Positions 1 to 6,511 of a DNA stretch of 11,244 nt are shown one piece after another. This DNA comes from Candidatus Bathyarchaeota archaeon. Lineage in GTDB: Archaea; Thermoproteota; Bathyarchaeia; TCS64. The notes beneath the pieces are model-generated. The model was not told where the DNA came from and did not search any database. It worked only from the letters and a program-made list of their open reading frames with translations. Numbering within the stretch: the stretch's first letter is position 1; each line of letters starts with the position of its first letter. The stretch is from NCBI GenBank assembly GCA_030613835.1, contig JAUWLH010000032.1, positions 1 to 11,244 of the forward strand. Direction: 5' to 3'. Both the position numbers and the translations under genes were made by a program.

Positions 1-501
1 GCGTTCCATGGAAGCATTGGGGGAATCTTGTTCGGCCACATGAGGGGGTTCCACCTCTGGTCGGCCTCATTGTTCGATCCTCTGGGCCAATGGTGGGCGC
101 ACTGGATGATCAAAACGTTGCCAGTTTACATGGGATGGATACTGATAGGCTCAACCTTCCTGTTGCTGGTTAGGAGGATCAGGCTTGAGGACAAGCAGCT
201 TCACTCACTGACTAACGATTACGGGGCATTGCTCATCATACTCATCGCGGCAATTGTGGGCCAGGGCATGAGGATTTTCCCGCCTGAATCTGTCGAGACT
301 ATCACATACAGCGTTGTGTTCATCCCGAAATACATCGTGCTGCACCTTGAGGCGGTCCCTAGCTACCACTGGTTCCACTGGCACGTGCTGATGACCCAGT
401 TATTCGTCATCTACGCGCCGTTCAGCAAGTTCATACACATCATATCGGGGGTAATATCCCCAGCATTCTACGGCTCAAGGAGGAAAGAACTTGACATCTA
501 A
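1..501 (+). CDS. hdrE: HdrE/NarI-like membrane cytochrome b subunit (5' end missing)
   Basis: The frame is open to the left window edge, so the start lies upstream; 166 residues are visible, ending in TAA. Likely role: the membrane cytochrome b that passes electrons between the membrane pool and the cytoplasmic Fe-S subunit encoded next. Visible hydrophobic segments lie near residues 40-57, 74-92 and 128-148 of the visible part. The last carries His128 and His146, 18 residues apart, around a YAPFSKFIH motif; E. coli NarI heme ligands His187 and His205 have the same spacing. The short basic tail after the last segment is typical of the NarI/HdrE/DsrM group. The hdrE-hdrD order and 11-base overlap with the next gene match the Methanosarcina hdrED arrangement. 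DsrM-like is the main alternative, but the size of the partner favours HdrE. Confidence 0.8.
   Translation, partial: AFHGSIGGILFGHMRGFHLWSASLFDPLGQWWAHWMIKTLPVYMGWILIGSTFLLLVRRIRLEDKQLHSLTNDYGALLIILIAAIVGQGMRIFPPESVETITYSVVFIPKYIVLHLEAVPSYHWFHWHVLMTQLFVIYAPFSKFIHIISGVISPAFYGSRRKELDI
477..484 (+). promoter_or_regulatory. Shine-Dalgarno site for hdrD-like gene
   Basis: AAGGAGGA lies six bases before the TTG start at 491, inside the end of the upstream cytochrome gene. It supports TTG as the true start and indicates translational coupling in the operon. It contrasts with the leaderless style of most other genes here. Confidence 0.7.
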
Positions 502-1723
502 CACACAGGATAAGATCAAGGAGGCCCTCGGAAAGTTCACAAGGAAACAGCTCATGGAGCTGGATACATGCAGCCACTGCGCCTTGTGCACCGAGAAATG
601 CCCGGCGTACAATATCTCGGAGAACCCGCTACACGCACCAGGTGTCAGGACATCGAAGGCGGTGAAGCTCTACGATAAAAAGTTTAGTCTATGGTCCAAG
701 ATTTTCGGTGAGAAGGAGATCACACAGGAGGAGATGGAGGATCTGGCGGAGAGCGCGTTCCACTGTACCCTCTGCGGACGTTGTAGGGAGTCATGCCCTT
801 TCGGATTCGAGACCCATGAGCTCTGGATCAGGATCAGGGAGATCGTTGACGCCATGGACACGACCCCTGAGAACGTTGTCAGGTTGTCAAAGATGCTTGA
901 GGAGAACATGAACCCCTACGGCCAGGACCCTGACACCAGGCTGGACTGGAGCTTTTATGTTGATATAGATGAGGTTCCAGAGGAGGACGAGGCCGAGATT
1001 GCCTACTTCATCGGGTGTACCACGGCGTACAAGGGAGCGAACCATGACACCGCGTTCTCCATATGCTCCATCCTTGACAAGCTCGGTGAGAATTGGACGG
1101 TCATGGGTGAGGATGAGTGGTGCTGCGGCGCGCCGAGTCTGATGGCGGGCAAGGTCGAGGAGGCAAAGAGGTACGCCGAGCACAACGTCAAGATCCTAGA
1201 GGACAAGAAGATCAAGAAGGTCATCACTGGCTGCGCTGGGTGCTACAGGACGTTCAAGTTCGAATACCCGGTGCTCCTAGGGAGGGAACTGAACTTTGAG
1301 GTACAGCACTCTGTGGAGTTCCTGAGGGACAAGCTGGCCGAGGGCAAGTTTGATCTGGAGAAGGGCGATGAGAGGATCATCTACCACGACCCATGCGAGC
1401 TGGGGAGGCTGGGCGGGATAATCAAGGCACCCAGGGAGGCGCTATCCTATCTGACATCGAACATGATCGAGTTCGATGAACACGGCATTGACTCAAAGTG
1501 CTGCGGTGGAGGCGGGCTGCTTCAGGGCGTCGATGACGAGATGAGGCTCGGCATCGTGAAGATCAAGCTGGAAGAGGCCATCGAGAAGAAGGCTGACATC
1601 CTGGTGTCCGCTTGCCCATCGTGCAAATTGACATTCGTTGACGGCGTACGTGAGCACGGGATAGAGCTTGAGGTCCTGGATATTCACGAACTCGTGGCAA
1701 AGAAACTCGGCGTGTTAGAATAG
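491..1723 (+). CDS. hdrD: HdrD-like heterodisulfide reductase catalytic iron-sulfur subunit
   Basis: 410 residues, close to the size of methanosarcinal HdrD. Two ferredoxin-type [4Fe-4S] motifs come first (Cys27-30-33-37 and Cys92-95-98-102, each followed by Pro). Two complete CCG domains follow: Cys176, Cys211/212, Cys248/251 and Cys302, Cys337/338, Cys375/378. The spacings fit the family pattern CX31-39CCX35-36CXXC. In HdrB/HdrD, such CCG domains hold the noncubane [4Fe-4S] clusters that reduce disulfides, so all ligands for a working active site seem present. The physiological disulfide (CoM-S-S-CoB or another) cannot be read from sequence. The TTG start has a strong Shine-Dalgarno site and overlaps the cytochrome gene by 11 bases. 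The stop is TAG followed at once by TGA, and the G of TAG starts the next gene. DsrK or a GlpC/lactate-type CCG protein is less likely because of the HdrE-type partner. Confidence 0.88.
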   Translation: MTSNTQDKIKEALGKFTRKQLMELDTCSHCALCTEKCPAYNISENPLHAPGVRTSKAVKLYDKKFSLWSKIFGEKEITQEEMEDLAESAFHCTLCGRCRESCPFGFETHELWIRIREIVDAMDTTPENVVRLSKMLEENMNPYGQDPDTRLDWSFYVDIDEVPEEDEAEIAYFIGCTTAYKGANHDTAFSICSILDKLGENWTVMGEDEWCCGAPSLMAGKVEEAKRYAEHNVKILEDKKIKKVITGCAGCYRTFKFEYPVLLGRELNFEVQHSVEFLRDKLAEGKFDLEKGDERIIYHDPCELGRLGGIIKAPREALSYLTSNMIEFDEHGIDSKCCGGGGLLQGVDDEMRLGIVKIKLEEAIEKKADILVSACPSCKLTFVDGVREHGIELEVLDIHELVAKKLGVLE

Positions 1724-2589
1724 TGAAAGTAGAACTGGCATACGACTACGGGGTACTTCTGAAGCCAAAGGTACTCCTGGCTATGCTGGGGCTCTACCTT
1801 ACGACATTCTTCACGTCATCCATTTTCTCAGGGGATTTCTCGGTTAACTACTTCCAATTTTTCATAGGGTTCATGGCGGTTGCGTTATCCGTTAGCGGCG
1901 CAAACGCTTTGAACTGCGTCTACGACCAGGACATAGACACATTGATGACAAGGACAAGCGGCAGACCACTCGTCAGAGGCACCATAAGCCTCTCCGATGC
2001 GAGCCTCTTCAGCTGGACAACGCTGGGTTTGTCAGTAATTCTTGCTGTTTACCTAGGGGTAATTCCATTAATATTGCTCTTGGAGGGCGCTGGGAGCTAT
2101 TTGCTCCTCTACACGGTGATTTTCAAGAGAAAGACGAGTATCAATGTGCTCTTCACGGCCCCAAGCGTGGCTGCACCCGCGTGGTTCGGCTGGTACCTCG
2201 GGGGAGCCCCACTGTACCCGGTTGGCCTCGTTATGGGGGTTCTCGTTGCGATATGGGGGCCCCTGCATCTTTGGAGCATCGCGCTTGCGTTCACCAAGGA
2301 CTATGAGAGGGTCGGGATTCCCATGTTTCCCGCTATAACGTCACGGAAAAAGGCTATCAGGGGATTGCTGGCAGCGTTAATTCTTCTAATTGGCTCCTCG
2401 TATACACTTGTACTGTGGACCAATTCGAGCCTGTACTTGCTAGGAGTCACGCTTCTGAACCTGCTGCTAATCGGATCAGGATATAGGCTTTACAGCTCAG
2501 AGTCAAACAAGGCGGGGTGGCTACTGTTCAAGTTGACCTCCCCCTACATCCTACTGGTCTTCCTGCTCTTCATGATCAGCTACATGTAG
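1723..2589 (+). CDS. ctaB: UbiA-family prenyltransferase, probably protoheme IX farnesyltransferase (heme O synthase)
   Basis: 288 residues, strongly hydrophobic, with about eight or nine membrane segments. The first Asp-rich motif is Asn64-x3-Asp68-x3-Asp72, followed by a Met-x-Arg-Thr and Arg-Pro-Leu stretch (residues 75-83). A second conserved part reads PLHLW (180-184), KDY (192-194) and GIPMFP (198-203). The M-x-RT and PxHxW...DY...GxPMxP features are typical of CtaB/COX10 rather than MenA or UbiA, so the likely reaction is farnesyl transfer onto heme b to give heme O. The GTG start overlaps the HdrD TAG stop (TAGTG), with no Shine-Dalgarno, so it is translationally coupled. No terminal oxidase gene is visible; the coupling suggests the modified heme could serve the adjacent cytochrome b, which is inference. 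Another prenyl acceptor (quinone or phenazine type) is possible. The stop lies three bases from the convergent gene's stop. Confidence 0.8.
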   Translation: MKVELAYDYGVLLKPKVLLAMLGLYLTTFFTSSIFSGDFSVNYFQFFIGFMAVALSVSGANALNCVYDQDIDTLMTRTSGRPLVRGTISLSDASLFSWTTLGLSVILAVYLGVIPLILLLEGAGSYLLLYTVIFKRKTSINVLFTAPSVAAPAWFGWYLGGAPLYPVGLVMGVLVAIWGPLHLWSIALAFTKDYERVGIPMFPAITSRKKAIRGLLAALILLIGSSYTLVLWTNSSLYLLGVTLLNLLLIGSGYRLYSSESNKAGWLLFKLTSPYILLVFLLFMISYM

Positions 2590-2592
2590 GGG

Positions 2593-3114
2593 CTACCAAC
2601 CCTTTCTTTCACGAGTTGCTGTTATCTGTGCGGTATGGTGCCGACTGTGCCATGAATAGTTCCAAATGTTCTCCTCGACGGTCATTATGCCCCCATCGGG
2701 GTGGACGAACTTGTTCTTCATATCATCCTCAGTTAGTGCTCTCAGGAAAACTACCCACCGCTGATGTAGCCCATCGAGTAGGTTCAGGGATACATCAACA
2801 GGCATAGACGTGGCATCTTTGAGCATGGCCCAGTCGGACTGCTCCCATGTCTTGATAGTGGGCTGGTCCTCGGTAACTGCGAGTTTGAACCTGACGTAGC
2901 TGTTTATGTTGCTGTCAGCGAGGTGGTGCACTATTTGACGGATCGTCCATCCTCCGTCCCTGTAATTTGTGTCAAGCTGTTCGTCACTCAACCCCTCAAC
3001 GGATTCTCTGAGAAGCTTCGGGGCATCCTCAAGGTCCTTAATCCAGCTATCTCGCTTTTCAGGAGTGATTGCCCCTTTCAGTTCTCCTTTGCCAATTGGG
3101 TAGATGATATCCAT
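2593..3114 (-). CDS. YfiT/DinB-superfamily putative metal-dependent hydrolase
   Basis: About 173 residues from the ATG at 3114. The protein is recognisable as YfiT-type by its opening YPIGK, the YRDGGWTIRQIVHHLADS block and a C-terminal WHSRHHTAQI block. Counting from the GTG at 3123, His66/67, His159 and His163 would form the metal-binding His triad of the four-helix DinB fold. Bacillus YfiT is a cytoplasmic metal-dependent hydrolase of unresolved substrate; some relatives act in bacillithiol or mycothiol-type thiol transfer. Start choice: GTG at 3123 is possible, but its bases form GGTGA, a good Shine-Dalgarno site four bases before the ATG at 3114. The gene converges on the ctaB-like gene with only three bases between stops and diverges from the cupin gene. 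This family is mostly bacterial, so transfer is plausible. Confidence 0.85.
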   Translation of the reverse strand: MDIIYPIGKGELKGAITPEKRDSWIKDLEDAPKLLRESVEGLSDEQLDTNYRDGGWTIRQIVHHLADSNINSYVRFKLAVTEDQPTIKTWEQSDWAMLKDATSMPVDVSLNLLDGLHQRWVVFLRALTEDDMKNKFVHPDGGIMTVEENIWNYSWHSRHHTAQITATRERKGW

Positions 3115-3161
3115 ACAAGTCACCTACTCAAACATCGTTTAACTTTCTAATAACGGATTAG

Positions 3162-3584
3162 ATGGGCGGAAAGGGTTATCCCGTTGATAACTTACCCTTG
3201 TACATGTTAATCGAGAACATCGTCTCAATCAAGAAGCAGCCGCTCATGGATATCCACGGGGAGTCCTGCAAGTATCAGGTGATCTGGCAGGATGATGACC
3301 ACGGAAAACTATTCAACACCGAGAGACCAGCGGGAATGAAGGGTTTCACCAATTTCGCCAGGCTCACAATCAACCCTGGGAAGAGCAACAACATGCACAC
3401 CCATGAGGGGATCGAGCAGGTCTACATTGTACTTAAAGGAGGGGGCACGGTTCAGGTATGCGAGGAGAGGAAAGATGTTCGGACAGGCGACGTGGCCTTC
3501 CTCCCAGCAGATGTGCCCCACGGGTTCTTCAACACCACCGACAAGCAGGCGATTGTGATGCTGGTGGGAACTGGCGTCAAGTGA
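3162..3584 (+). CDS. Small single-domain cupin protein
   Basis: 140 residues with one cupin_2 barrel. Motif 1 gives His79, His81 and Glu85, and motif 2 (GDVAFLPADVPHGFFN, 109-124) gives His120. Together they form the usual 3-His/1-Glu metal site, so metal binding is likely. Cupins of this size act as isomerases, dioxygenases or small-molecule binders, and nothing visible fixes the substrate. An A/T-rich box (GTTTAACTT, about 3136-3144) 22-24 bases upstream supports a leaderless ATG at 3162. An internal Met15 (3204) is an alternative start that would still keep the whole domain. The gene is divergent from the YfiT-like gene and ends in TGA 32 bases before the Fe-S protein, which has its own TATA box. 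Confidence 0.85.
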   Translation: MGGKGYPVDNLPLYMLIENIVSIKKQPLMDIHGESCKYQVIWQDDDHGKLFNTERPAGMKGFTNFARLTINPGKSNNMHTHEGIEQVYIVLKGGGTVQVCEERKDVRTGDVAFLPADVPHGFFNTTDKQAIVMLVGTGVK

Positions 3585-3587
3585 AGG

Positions 3588-3594
3588 TATAATA
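3588..3594 (+). promoter_or_regulatory. TATA box for the Fe-S protein gene
   Basis: TATAATA is centred 26 bases before the ATG at 3617, which suggests a leaderless transcript. No comparable box stands at the downstream half of the gene after the internal TAG, so both halves probably share this promoter. Confidence 0.55.
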
Positions 3595-3616
3595 CAAACG
3601 GGTCAGGTGTTCATGC

Positions 3617-4288
3617 ATGGATTCCTCAAAATTCAAGGACATGAGATTCTACTCGGACGGGGAGACACGGCGGATAACGGATGAGCTTGAGAAGGCCGTG
3701 ACGATCCCCGTACACGTAGAGATAGAGGCCGAGCACAGGGTCTATGATATGTCCGAGATGAGGGAGATACTCATGGACGCGGATCGGATCGCGTTATAGG
3801 ACTGTGGCTGCAAGACAGAATTTGATAACTGCGATGCCCCCAAGGACGTGTGCCTGAGCGTCAACAAGACAGCTGACGAGCTTCTGGCTGATGAAAAGTA
3901 TAACTCAAAAGAGATCCCTGTCCATGAGGCGATGAAGGTTCTTAAACGGAGCCACGAGGCAGGTCTCGTTCACATGTCGTACACCATGAAGGGCGACTCC
4001 AAGCCTGGATTGATATGTAGCTGCTGCGCGTGCTGCTGCCATACACTGGGGAGCCTAGTCAGAAACGGCATCCACACCCAGGTGCTGACATCAAAGTACA
4101 TTGCCATCGATGATTCAGGGAAATGCACTGATTGTGGGATATGCGTTGACAGGTGCGTGTTCCAGGCTAGGAACATGGTTTACGGCAAACTCGCTTATGA
4201 TAACGTTCTGTGCCATGGATGCGGCCTCTGCGTCTCAACTTGTGAAACTGACGCGATATTCCTGGTGGATAGAGAGCAGATGGCTTGA
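3617..4288 (+). CDS. Cysteine-rich multi-cluster Fe-S (ferredoxin-like) protein interrupted by an in-frame TAG at codon 61
   Basis: Read through the TAG at 3797-3799, this is one continuous 223-residue frame. The cysteine groups run in order: Cys63, 65, 72, 79 (CxC...C...C, just after the TAG), Cys134-141 (CSCCACCC), then two ferredoxin motifs at Cys170-173-176-180 and Cys199-202-205-209. Both ferredoxin motifs lack the usual Pro after the last Cys (CVF and CET). This layout matches a family of multi-domain 4Fe-4S electron carriers found in anaerobes. The first 60 residues look like that family's N-terminal part. Sixteen codons between the TAG and the next possible start (GTG at 3848) are open and hold three expected cysteines, so the halves belong together. 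Options are pyrrolysine insertion, a nonsense mutation (pseudogene), a truncated protein re-initiated at 3848, or a sequence error. It ends in TGA. The redox partner is unknown. Confidence 0.75.
3797..3799 (+). other. In-frame TAG inside the Fe-S protein gene (candidate recoding site)
   Basis: The TAG replaces one residue between a DRIAL stretch and DCGCK, the first Cys pair. The frame is open on both sides from 3617 to the TGA at 4286-4288. Whether it is decoded is not visible, because no pyl genes lie in the window. Confidence 0.6.
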
Positions 4289-4289
4289 T

Positions 4290-4312
4290 GGACTAAAACT
4301 TGTTAATAAAAG
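4290..4312 (-). terminator. Possible T-rich terminator after the SelA-like gene
   Basis: On the minus strand, two T tracts (CTTTTATT and GTTTTAG) follow directly after the TGA at 4315-4317, in the 26-base gap between convergent genes. Archaeal termination needs only U-rich runs, but these are short. Confidence 0.3.
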
Positions 4313-4314
4313 GC

Positions 4315-5505
4315 TCAATCCAGGAGGGATTTAACCCTCTCGACGATGAGATCATCGTCCCCCGGCTGCAGATACTCTACCTTGAGGGTGATTCTACCTG
4401 TGACCTCCCTTGAGAGGAAAGATGGCTCATAAAGTGGTCTGATCACCGGGTCATCGTCCATCAATCCATTAAATAGCTCTCTCAGTGTGACCTTGCTTGT
4501 TTCCATCTCGATCCAGACGTAGTTGGGGGGAACCACATCATCGACGAGACTTGGCTCGTTAAGGGTGCCCGATGTTATCCCATCTATGGAGTCCAACCTA
4601 GAAGCCAATTTCCCGGATTTTATCAGCATTTCAGTGTAGTAGGCGTCCCTGTCTTCCTCGACGAAGATCTCCACCGCTTTCAGCAGACCCATGATCGTTT
4701 CCCTGCTCATCTTGGCCCCCCGTCCAATGCCGTCAAAGGGGTAGGCGTTGAGATGGGCGAGCTTGATCAGGTCCTTCCGCCCCAGGAGGATGCCTGTGTT
4801 ATTAACGCTCCCCAGCTGTTTGCCGCCGCTTAGGATAACCAGATCAGCCCCTGCATCAAGGACTGCGGACGGGATAGAGGCATGAGTTAGGTTGGGGGCT
4901 GCATCAATTATCGCTGGGATTCCAAGGCTTTGCGCCACATCGCAAAACTCCTTGATTGGCATATCCGCTGAGGGTGTCTTAGTGTAGTAAAGAGCGGCTG
5001 TACGATCTGTGACAAATGCATCCCTCAGGTCCTGTGCGGTAACCCCATCTTTGTCCCCTGCCTGGACCCTGATCCCTCCGGCGCACTCGATAGAGTGGTC
5101 GTAGCTACTCCTGCTATTACCCAAGATGATGAACTCGTTCTTCAGCCCTTCGGTGTTCAATGGCAGCCTCTGGATTATCTCGGTCCATGACGACTTCCCC
5201 ACGGGGTCATGATCCTCTAGCTCGGTTCCCTTGAACATGCAAGCGGCGACAGCTAGCATGAGGGCGTTCACGGCCCCAGCCGTGGGGAGCCCCGCCTCAG
5301 CCCCCAGCATCTCAGCCAGTAGCTCACCGGCGCGCTTCTGTAGCTCGGGTATGACAATGAAGCCCTTAGAGGCGTCCTGCATTGTCTCGAATACCTCGGC
5401 TCTTGGCATTGAGCCGCCTAGGGTAGTGAGGGAGGTCGCGGCGTTCACCACGCTCTTCAGCCCAATTTTCTTGTATGGGTTATATCGTTCGCTCAAAATG
5501 TTCAC
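4315..5505 (-). CDS. SelA-like pyridoxal-phosphate-dependent enzyme
   Basis: 396 residues of fold-type I PLP enzyme, related to SelA/DgaE-type proteins. Visible marks are an N-terminal NAATSLTTLGGS stretch (21-32) equivalent to the SelA-family NAxGTLTxLG, an Asp201 (IIDAAP) expected to bind the pyridine nitrogen, and ILSGGKQLG (224-232) with Lys229 as the likely Schiff-base lysine. The family includes selenocysteine synthase and carbohydrate/amino-acid lyases (e.g. D-glucosaminate-6-phosphate ammonia-lyase). At this size it is shorter than bacterial SelA, which has an extra N-terminal domain. Nothing shows a link to selenium, so a lyase or transferase acting on a small amino compound is more likely. 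Start is uncertain: GTG at 5505, or TTG at 5496 preceded by GGTGA. A TATA-like box at 5517-5523 would put transcription start near 5494-5497, favouring the TTG. Confidence 0.82.
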   Translation of the reverse strand: MNILSERYNPYKKIGLKSVVNAATSLTTLGGSMPRAEVFETMQDASKGFIVIPELQKRAGELLAEMLGAEAGLPTAGAVNALMLAVAACMFKGTELEDHDPVGKSSWTEIIQRLPLNTEGLKNEFIILGNSRSSYDHSIECAGGIRVQAGDKDGVTAQDLRDAFVTDRTAALYYTKTPSADMPIKEFCDVAQSLGIPAIIDAAPNLTHASIPSAVLDAGADLVILSGGKQLGSVNNTGILLGRKDLIKLAHLNAYPFDGIGRGAKMSRETIMGLLKAVEIFVEEDRDAYYTEMLIKSGKLASRLDSIDGITSGTLNEPSLVDDVVPPNYVWIEMETSKVTLRELFNGLMDDDPVIRPLYEPSFLSREVTGRITLKVEYLQPGDDDLIVERVKSLLD

Positions 5506-5516
5506 CTTGATACAAA

Positions 5517-5523
5517 TTATAAA
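5517..5523 (-). promoter_or_regulatory. TATA-like box of the SelA-like gene
   Basis: The minus strand reads GTTTATAATTT here. Its centre is about 24-26 bases from the TTG at 5496 but only 15 from the GTG at 5505. A second candidate (CATAAAATC, around 5555-5562) would give a short leader instead. Confidence 0.4.
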
Positions 5524-5584
5524 CTGGATGCAGTTATGGATTTTGCGTTTGATAGATTTTATGCAAGTTATCGCTAAACGAAGG

Positions 5585-5592
5585 TTTTTATC
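5585..5592 (+). promoter_or_regulatory. TATA box of the small helical-protein gene
   Basis: TTTTTATC, preceded by a purine-rich CGAAGG (BRE-like), lies 27 bases before the ATG at 5615 and fits a leaderless transcript. It is the reason for choosing that start. Confidence 0.5.
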
Positions 5593-5614
5593 CTATCATA
5601 CAAGCCCTTCTGGG

Positions 5615-5911
5615 ATGCTGTCAATAAACCAGTTACAATGGATGCAATCAAGACAAAACATTTTGATATCAGAGTTATTGGAGCAGAGTGGTAATACAAA
5701 GGACCCAACTGTCGCCGAGGCGTTGACGAAGGTTATTGAGTTAATTGAGATAGGTCAGCAGGTTCAGAGCGTCTTTGCTTTCCACCTCATGGCATCTCTG
5801 AAGCAGAGCGAGCACGAGATTGACGACCAGCTCAACGAGATCGCGGGGTATATGGAATCGATCATTCAATCGAGGCAGAGAGAGGTTGAAAACCTCAGAA
5901 AAGTACAATAG
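5615..5911 (+). CDS. Small helical / possible coiled-coil protein, unknown function
   Basis: 98 residues from the ATG at 5615. I do not recognise the family. The sequence is helix-friendly throughout, with no Cys, signal peptide or membrane segment. It is rich in Gln, Glu and Ile/Leu, and the C-terminal third (about residues 60-97) has coiled-coil-like spacing of hydrophobic residues among Glu/Arg/Gln. A much longer frame running back to 5231 exists, but that part lies antisense to the SelA-like gene and is a shadow; the TATA box at 5585-5592 fixes the start. The stop is TAG. The same frame continues open into the SWIM gene, but a TATA box lies between them, so they are treated as separate genes. 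A small regulatory or scaffold protein is a guess only. Confidence 0.65.
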   Translation: MLSINQLQWMQSRQNILISELLEQSGNTKDPTVAEALTKVIELIEIGQQVQSVFAFHLMASLKQSEHEIDDQLNEIAGYMESIIQSRQREVENLRKVQ

Positions 5912-5922
5912 CTCCCGAGTTC

Positions 5923-5934
5923 TTTTAAAAATTA
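5923..5934 (+). promoter_or_regulatory. TATA box of the SWIM-protein gene
   Basis: TTTTAAAAATTATAATTT covers 5923-5940, and its first part is centred about 27 bases before the ATG at 5957. Its position just after the TAG at 5909-5911 argues that this TAG is a true stop. Confidence 0.5.
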
Positions 5935-5956
5935 TAATTTACCCAAAGGTCGGTTG

Positions 5957-6205
5957 ATGTACGTTATGAGCCGTTACTATATTCATGCAAAGGTGATAGA
6001 CAAAGCTATTAGATTGGTCAGGGATGGCAGGGTTGAACTCCTTGACTCAGGCAATTATAACGTTATCGGGGACCACGGTACGTACAACGTCGTCATCAAC
6101 CAGAAAGGCCACATAGCGTGCACATGCCCTGGATACGGGGCCAAGGGAAACTGTAGCCATATTACAGCCGTCGAGATGTTTTCTAGGCGTAAAAGACGTC
6201 GATAA
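5957..6205 (+). CDS. Stand-alone SWIM zinc-finger small protein
   Basis: 82 residues, almost only a SWIM domain. The zinc ligands are Cys55, Cys57, Cys66 and His68 in the pattern CxCx8CxH, after a short beta stretch (TYNVVINQKGHIACTC) typical of SWIM fingers. The tail is very basic (RRKRRR), which fits binding to nucleic acid. SWIM domains occur in transposases, Snf2 helicases and the Shu2/Sws1 recombination proteins, including archaeal Sws1-like proteins tied to RadA. This one is only the finger, so it may be an adaptor or DNA-binding cofactor. The ATG at 5957 suits the TATA spacing; TTG at 5954 and ATG at 5966 are alternatives. A hairpin terminator follows 6 bases after the TAA. Confidence 0.8.
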   Translation: MYVMSRYYIHAKVIDKAIRLVRDGRVELLDSGNYNVIGDHGTYNVVINQKGHIACTCPGYGAKGNCSHITAVEMFSRRKRRR

Positions 6206-6211
6206 CCAGTT

Positions 6212-6236
6212 GTAAACCAAAAAAGGTTTACTTTTT
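6212..6236 (+). terminator. Hairpin plus T-tract terminator after the SWIM gene
   Basis: A perfect 7-bp stem, GTAAACC (6212-6218) with GGTTTAC (6225-6231), closes an A6 loop and is followed by T5. It sits right after the SWIM stop. It resembles a bacterial intrinsic terminator, and archaeal polymerase also responds to such T-tracts. Confidence 0.65.
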
Positions 6237-6283
6237 AAGTCATGATTCGATGGATTTAATCAAGAAAAAACGGATAAATCGAG

Positions 6284-6511
6284 ATGATTTCCGAGAATCA
6301 AGACCAGACACTCGAATACCTGAGCAAGCTAAACTCCATCGATTTCTACCGAGAGGAACTCCTCAAGGTAGAGAACGGCGAAAGAGCAACAGACCACTTC
6401 AACGAGCGGCAGCGAAAGTCACTTGTCAAACAGGGCATACTGATCCGAGTCTACGGGCACGGTGGCTGCAAGCTCAGGTTGAGCGAAGAGGCGAAGCGGA
6501 TAATAGGATAG
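6284..6511 (+). CDS. Small protein, possible winged-helix DNA-binding domain
   Basis: 75 residues, no firm family match. The C-terminal half (about 40-75) has the look of a short winged helix-turn-helix: a charged helix (ERQRKSLVKQGILIRVY), a Gly-rich hairpin (GHGGCKLRLS) as the wing, and a final SEEAKRIIG helix like the end of many archaeal wHTH regulators. It has one Cys and no membrane segment. A weak A/T box (ATTTAATC, 6252-6259) about 28 bases upstream supports the ATG at 6284. The stop is TAG. A longer overlapping frame from 6250 has a basic, low-complexity product and is taken as a shadow. Function as a regulator is inference. Confidence 0.6.
   Translation: MISENQDQTLEYLSKLNSIDFYREELLKVENGERATDHFNERQRKSLVKQGILIRVYGHGGCKLRLSEEAKRIIG

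Noticed and set aside
5231..5911. Long frame of 226 codons covering the helical protein and its upstream region
   Set aside because: The first two thirds are antisense to the SelA-like gene and its promoter, and the TATA box at 5585-5592 points to the ATG at 5615.
5909..6205. Helical protein and SWIM protein as one protein joined by a decoded TAG
   Set aside because: They share a frame, but a clear TATA box lies in the gap at the right distance for an ATG at 5957, and the joining peptide would be low-complexity sequence.
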